Made by a program: the position numbers and the translations under genes. The notes under the pieces were generated by a model that had not been told where the DNA came from, ran no database searches, and saw only the letters and a list, made by a program, of their open reading frames with translations. DNA of 59,852 nt from Ectocarpus siliculosus (Eukaryota; Sar; Phaeophyceae; Ectocarpales; Ectocarpaceae), in the NCBI GenBank assembly GCA_000310025.1, contig FN648631.1:41208-101059 (forward strand), in the 5' to 3' direction. Shown here one piece after another: positions 56,764-59,852 of the stretch. How positions within the stretch are numbered: position 1 is the first letter of the stretch; every line of letters begins with the position of its first letter.

Positions 56764-56923
56764 GCCCCTCACTAGATTTAATGCCCTCACGGGTTTAGCC
56801 TATTAGGAGGGGAGGCATCAGTCCTCACTAGGTTTAAGTGCCCTCGCGGGTCTAACCTAGAAGGGGCGGCATCTTCCCTCTTCCAGGTCTATATTCCCGG
56901 CGCGGTATGACCTGGTGAGGGAG
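56764..56923. repeat. Three tandem hairpin-forming units of about 50-57 bp
   Basis: Each unit has CCCTC or CCTC, an arm, a GC-rich loop (CCCTCACGGG, CCCTCGCGGG, CCCGGCGCGG) and the opposite arm, then GAGGG or AAGGGG. Examples: TAGGTTTA facing TCTAACCTA in unit 2, CCAGGTC facing GACCTGG in unit 3. Arms differ between units but pairing is kept, which suggests that structure matters or that the units arose by palindrome expansion. Confidence 0.75.
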
Positions 56924-57423
56924 AGACAGGCGTTCTGCCACCTCCTTAGCATTTTGTGTTTTTCAACACAGCAGTATGCTGGGGGGATGTCACGGCAGCA
57001 GAACGCGAGCTCAAATACTATGATTCAGCCACACTGCGAAGTGTGCTGATACGTATGTCTCAAAATATACCTGAATCAATTGCGGAGCCCCCATGAGTCC
57101 GTTACACCACGCGACTCTTGTCACGCCCTTACCAAGGAAGGAACTTCAGCCAATTGCGATCAGATAAAGCTGTAAAGTCGATGCATACCTAGTCAGATCA
57201 GCGTCGGACGTACCGTTGGCTAGCGAGAATAGGCTGTACCGTTGGAAGCTAGAATAGCTAGATGTCGGCAGTTGTTCTAGGATATTAGCGATGTTTATCA
57301 CCCATGCATACATTAACCCCGAGCTAATATCTGAACTCTAGCCAGCGGATGTCAAGCTAAAGTAAAGGCAGTCCAACTTGCTCGATAGCTGTAAAACCAC
57401 TGTATGGGTAACAATAAGTCGAG

Positions 57424-58260
57424 TTGGGGTCGCTTTTGGGTTGGGGTTTTGAGAAACGGGGGGGGTGAGTGGGATGAAGTAATAATGTGGTTTGGTTTTA
57501 GTGCTGTGGAGGCCTAGCCGAAACCGGCGTGTAGGTTAGTTCGGGGTTGTTGCTGTTGTTGTTGGATCTGTTGGGTTGCTATTACGAAGGGTTTGGGCAG
57601 GGTGGGTTTGAGGTAGGGGTTCATTTCGGCAGGAGTTGGACGTTATTGCATCGCCGCGTTCGGTTGGTTTGATTGATTGAGTCAGGCTTGGCGTTGTTGG
57701 TGTTCGACGTTGTACTGATGTTGGGGGTTGGATGGCGTTGGTGGTAGAGGTAGTCTTTGTAGGGCTGCCATGTGTTGGGTAGTGTGACGGAGAGGCTTCG
57801 TTCCTCGTCGACATGTCGGCCACAGTGTTGCCTGGGTTGGATAAGGACTAAGCTGGACTGATTTGACCGGGGTGGGAAGTGTTGGGTGGTTGGGTAGTGT
57901 CGCTACACTCGGCTGCCTCGTCGATTCCGCCCTAGCTCGGTCAAGGAGTGCTGCGGCTGATCTCCTCGCTGCAGCAGTGTTACAATTGATGTTGGGGATA
58001 GCAGAGTCGGGGTTGGGGCTGTTTGTTGGCGATACGGGGGAGGGTCTAGGCCGGTGTTGGGTTGGTGTTGGTCTTGGGATGGTTATTGGTAGGCATTAGT
58101 TGGTGTTGGTGGGGTCGCGTTCGGTTGGGATGGGGGTTGGGTTTGGGTTGGGTTCGGTGATAAGGTTGGGTTGGTGTTGGTGTTGAGTTGGTGGTAAGGT
58201 TGAGTTGGGGTCGACGTGCCGTGTTCGACCGTCGGTTGGGCAGTGTTTATTGTTGCGGTG
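57424..58260. repeat. Strongly G/T-skewed low-complexity stretch
   Basis: The plus strand is dominated by GGTTGG, GTTGGG and TGTTGG words for about 0.85 kb, with few C. Minus-strand frames over it are Thr/Pro/Asn-rich and look like composition artefacts. It is not a clean telomere array, though TTTGGG and TTGGG words occur. Confidence 0.75.
58127..58152 (+). other. Predicted G-quadruplex motif
   Basis: Five runs of three or more G separated by 2-, 2-, 3- and 2-base loops, the densest part of the G/T-skewed stretch. The loops are all A/T, resembling degenerate telomeric repeats. Confidence 0.7.
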
Positions 58261-59259
58261 AGTTTGGGCCGCCTTCGTCGATCGCACCGCCGTCGCTCCA
58301 CCCTTTGTCGGCGTCGGACACCCTTGTACAAGTACGACGCCTTGTACTGCACGTTTGTATATCGAACTTCAAATTCTCGGGTTAATTGCGCGTCGTTTGT
58401 TCTTGCTAACTCACGGAAAAACACCAACGTTTCCAACGTTTATAGGGAGGCGTGGCTATTCCCTGGACTAACTCTTCGATGACGGAGATGCGAATTATGT
58501 ACTGTGTCGCTTCGCACACCCATGCGTCACCTTGCTCATGTCGAATAGACTATATTCCTCTGAACAACCAGGTATGTCCTGCGCCGGGCGGGATCGGGCG
58601 CATCCCGAACAACAGCGACTCCACCATAGGCTTTGGTTTGTAATAGTGCAACGGGAGTGGCGGCGGCACTGGCGACAAGAGGTGTGGTGCCGACTCGGAA
58701 CTTGGCGGTAAATGTAGCGAAACCAGCTGCAAAGGACGGATCGTGGACGACGGGCTCAAATGCGGCGGAGACCAGAAAAAAGAAAAAACGTGCATCGTCT
58801 ATGGCGGTAAGCAGGTTGGATGCATAGCTGATTCGTAGCAAGAGTTCCAAGCGTTCCTATGCATGCATAGTTTGTGGAGCAGGGTAGGGTAGAGGGAGGA
58901 GATGCAACGACCGCTGTTCTTCAAATCGAGTCAGTAAATTCCCGAAAATCAGTCATGGTTCATGCGGGGTCTTTTCTGGTGGCAACATGTTCCACGGATG
59001 GCCTGCAAAGAACACTTCATGTCTCTAAAGTATCGACCACGGGAAATGGTCCGCAGCATCATGTTTTGATACAAGTGGAAGGTTGTGTTGTACAACCTGG
59101 TGTATTGGCAGAACGGTTAGAAAGATCAAAGGGGGCACCGTAGGTAAGAGATAATTGATAGATAGGTAGGCATGTGTACCGGAAAGAAAAGAAAAGAAAG
59201 AGATGCACCTTGCCCACAACAGAAGAAACATCTGAACGAAAGAGCAAGACAACAAACAA

Positions 59260-59352
59260 ACAAGAGGAGGAGGAGTAGAAGAGAGACAGAGGAGGAAGAA
59301 GAAGGAAGCGAGCGTACGGAAGGGAGGAGACAGACAGAGAAAGAGAGCAAGA
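59260..59352 (+). repeat. Purine-rich (GGA/GAA/AGAG) tract
   Basis: Nearly all A and G on the plus strand for about 90 bp. Frames through it read Arg/Glu on one strand and Ser/Leu on the other, and I give it no gene. Confidence 0.75.
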
Positions 59353-59852
59353 GCATCGTCGGTTCATTTGTCGGCCGACCCGACGCTTGAGCGCGGGGGC
59401 CGGGATCCTGCTGCCGAGCGCGGGGTCCCATGCCGAATACGGTAAGGCTTGGGACGTTGACACCGATGCGGCGCCGCGACGAGGAGGAGGAAGAGCAAGG
59501 CGGATGGCGGGGCCAAGGAAGGGGAGAGGACGGGGGCTCGCCGCAGAGGGGCGGAGGTGAGAGGAGGAGGTCGTTGAGCCAGGGTGAGCGACGGGTGACC
59601 AGCGTAGAAGGCAGGGGGACTTTGAGGATTGAGTCACGCCTATCGCCGTCCGTGCATACAGGGGGGAGAGCGCGCCACGCAAGACCTAGGCAGACGCGCT
59701 CCAATTCACCAATGGTAGTTAGGCGCGACCAGTCGGCTTACGTCAGTCGCCGGGGTTCGTCACGTACGCAGCATGTCCCGTCCCCACAAGGCCACCGCAA
59801 CGATTCCCACGCGCACGGCGGGAGTTCGTATGGTAGGGGGGCGGGGGGAGGG

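Larger units (their letters stand above)
54097..59852. other. Gene-poor right end
   Basis: About 5.8 kb with no exon I can assign. It contains the presumed promoter of the giant gene and several local repeat structures listed separately. The longest frames (59059-59682 and 59126-59704 minus, 58083-58436 minus) are low-complexity Ser/Leu or Thr/Pro translations of biased DNA, without recognisable motifs. A minus-strand frame at about 58550-58795 (VASAAATPVALLQTKAYGG) is the most protein-like, but no splice context supports it. Confidence 0.5.

Noticed and set aside
59059-59704. Two overlapping minus frames of about 200 codons
   Set aside because: Ser/Leu/Pro-rich translation of a purine-rich tract and GC-rich flank; both frames look the same in kind and neither shows a motif.

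Overview
This window reads as nuclear DNA of a multicellular stramenopile, most likely a brown alga of the Ectocarpus type. That placement is inference; no search was run. The evidence is intron-dense genes (coding exons of 50-600 bp, introns of a few hundred bp to 1 kb, GT-AG with two probable GC-AG), Pro/Thr-rich secreted proteins, abundant micro- and minisatellites, tRNA-derived SINEs and small inverted-repeat transposons. There is no sign of prokaryotic gene organisation. Most long open frames here are chance or repeat-driven, so genes were rebuilt by hand from splice sites, codon phase and recognisable protein motifs.

Layout. (1) 1-5038, minus strand: N-terminal half of UTP-glucose-1-phosphate uridylyltransferase in eight coding exons, running off the left edge, where the sequence is poor. 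A SINE sits in one intron. (2) 5841-10251, plus strand: a complete nine-exon choline kinase (404 aa) transcribed divergently from it. (3) 10252-13731: no gene seen. (4) 13732-19750, plus strand: a secreted protein with a signal peptide, a long Pro/Thr linker and at least two cysteine-rich modules, each ending in a CPCC exon, then a hydrophobic C-terminus. Some internal exons are unresolved. (5) 19751-23809: no gene seen.

(6) 23810-54096, minus strand: the main feature, a single very large gene (26 proposed exons, about 4,220 codons plus an assembly gap). It starts with a signal-peptide exon and passes into four exons built almost wholly of 33-residue Ser/Glu/Pro/Thr/Gly repeats (99-bp DNA units). 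A series of Pro/Val/Ala/Thr-rich exons follows, and the protein ends in a membrane domain of about nine helices and a basic cytoplasmic tail. Reading phase agrees at every proposed junction. The one internal break is a 2-bp shift beside the gap. The gene has grown at several scales: 99-bp units inside exons, 546-bp-intron-plus-exon blocks in four near-identical copies, a 183-bp coding repeat, and small phase-1 exons duplicated with their introns. Its 5.2-kb intron upstream of the second exon carries a SINE, a 1.22-kb element with 53-bp terminal inverted repeats, and a 0.62-kb MITE.

(7) 54097-59852: no gene recognised, but several repeat structures, including three tandem hairpin units and a strongly G/T-skewed stretch of about 0.85 kb.

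The two metabolic genes serve UDP-glucose supply and phosphatidylcholine synthesis and share an 0.8-kb divergent promoter region. The two surface-type genes look like independent extracellular or cell-wall-facing proteins. Nothing in the sequence ties them to the metabolic pair.
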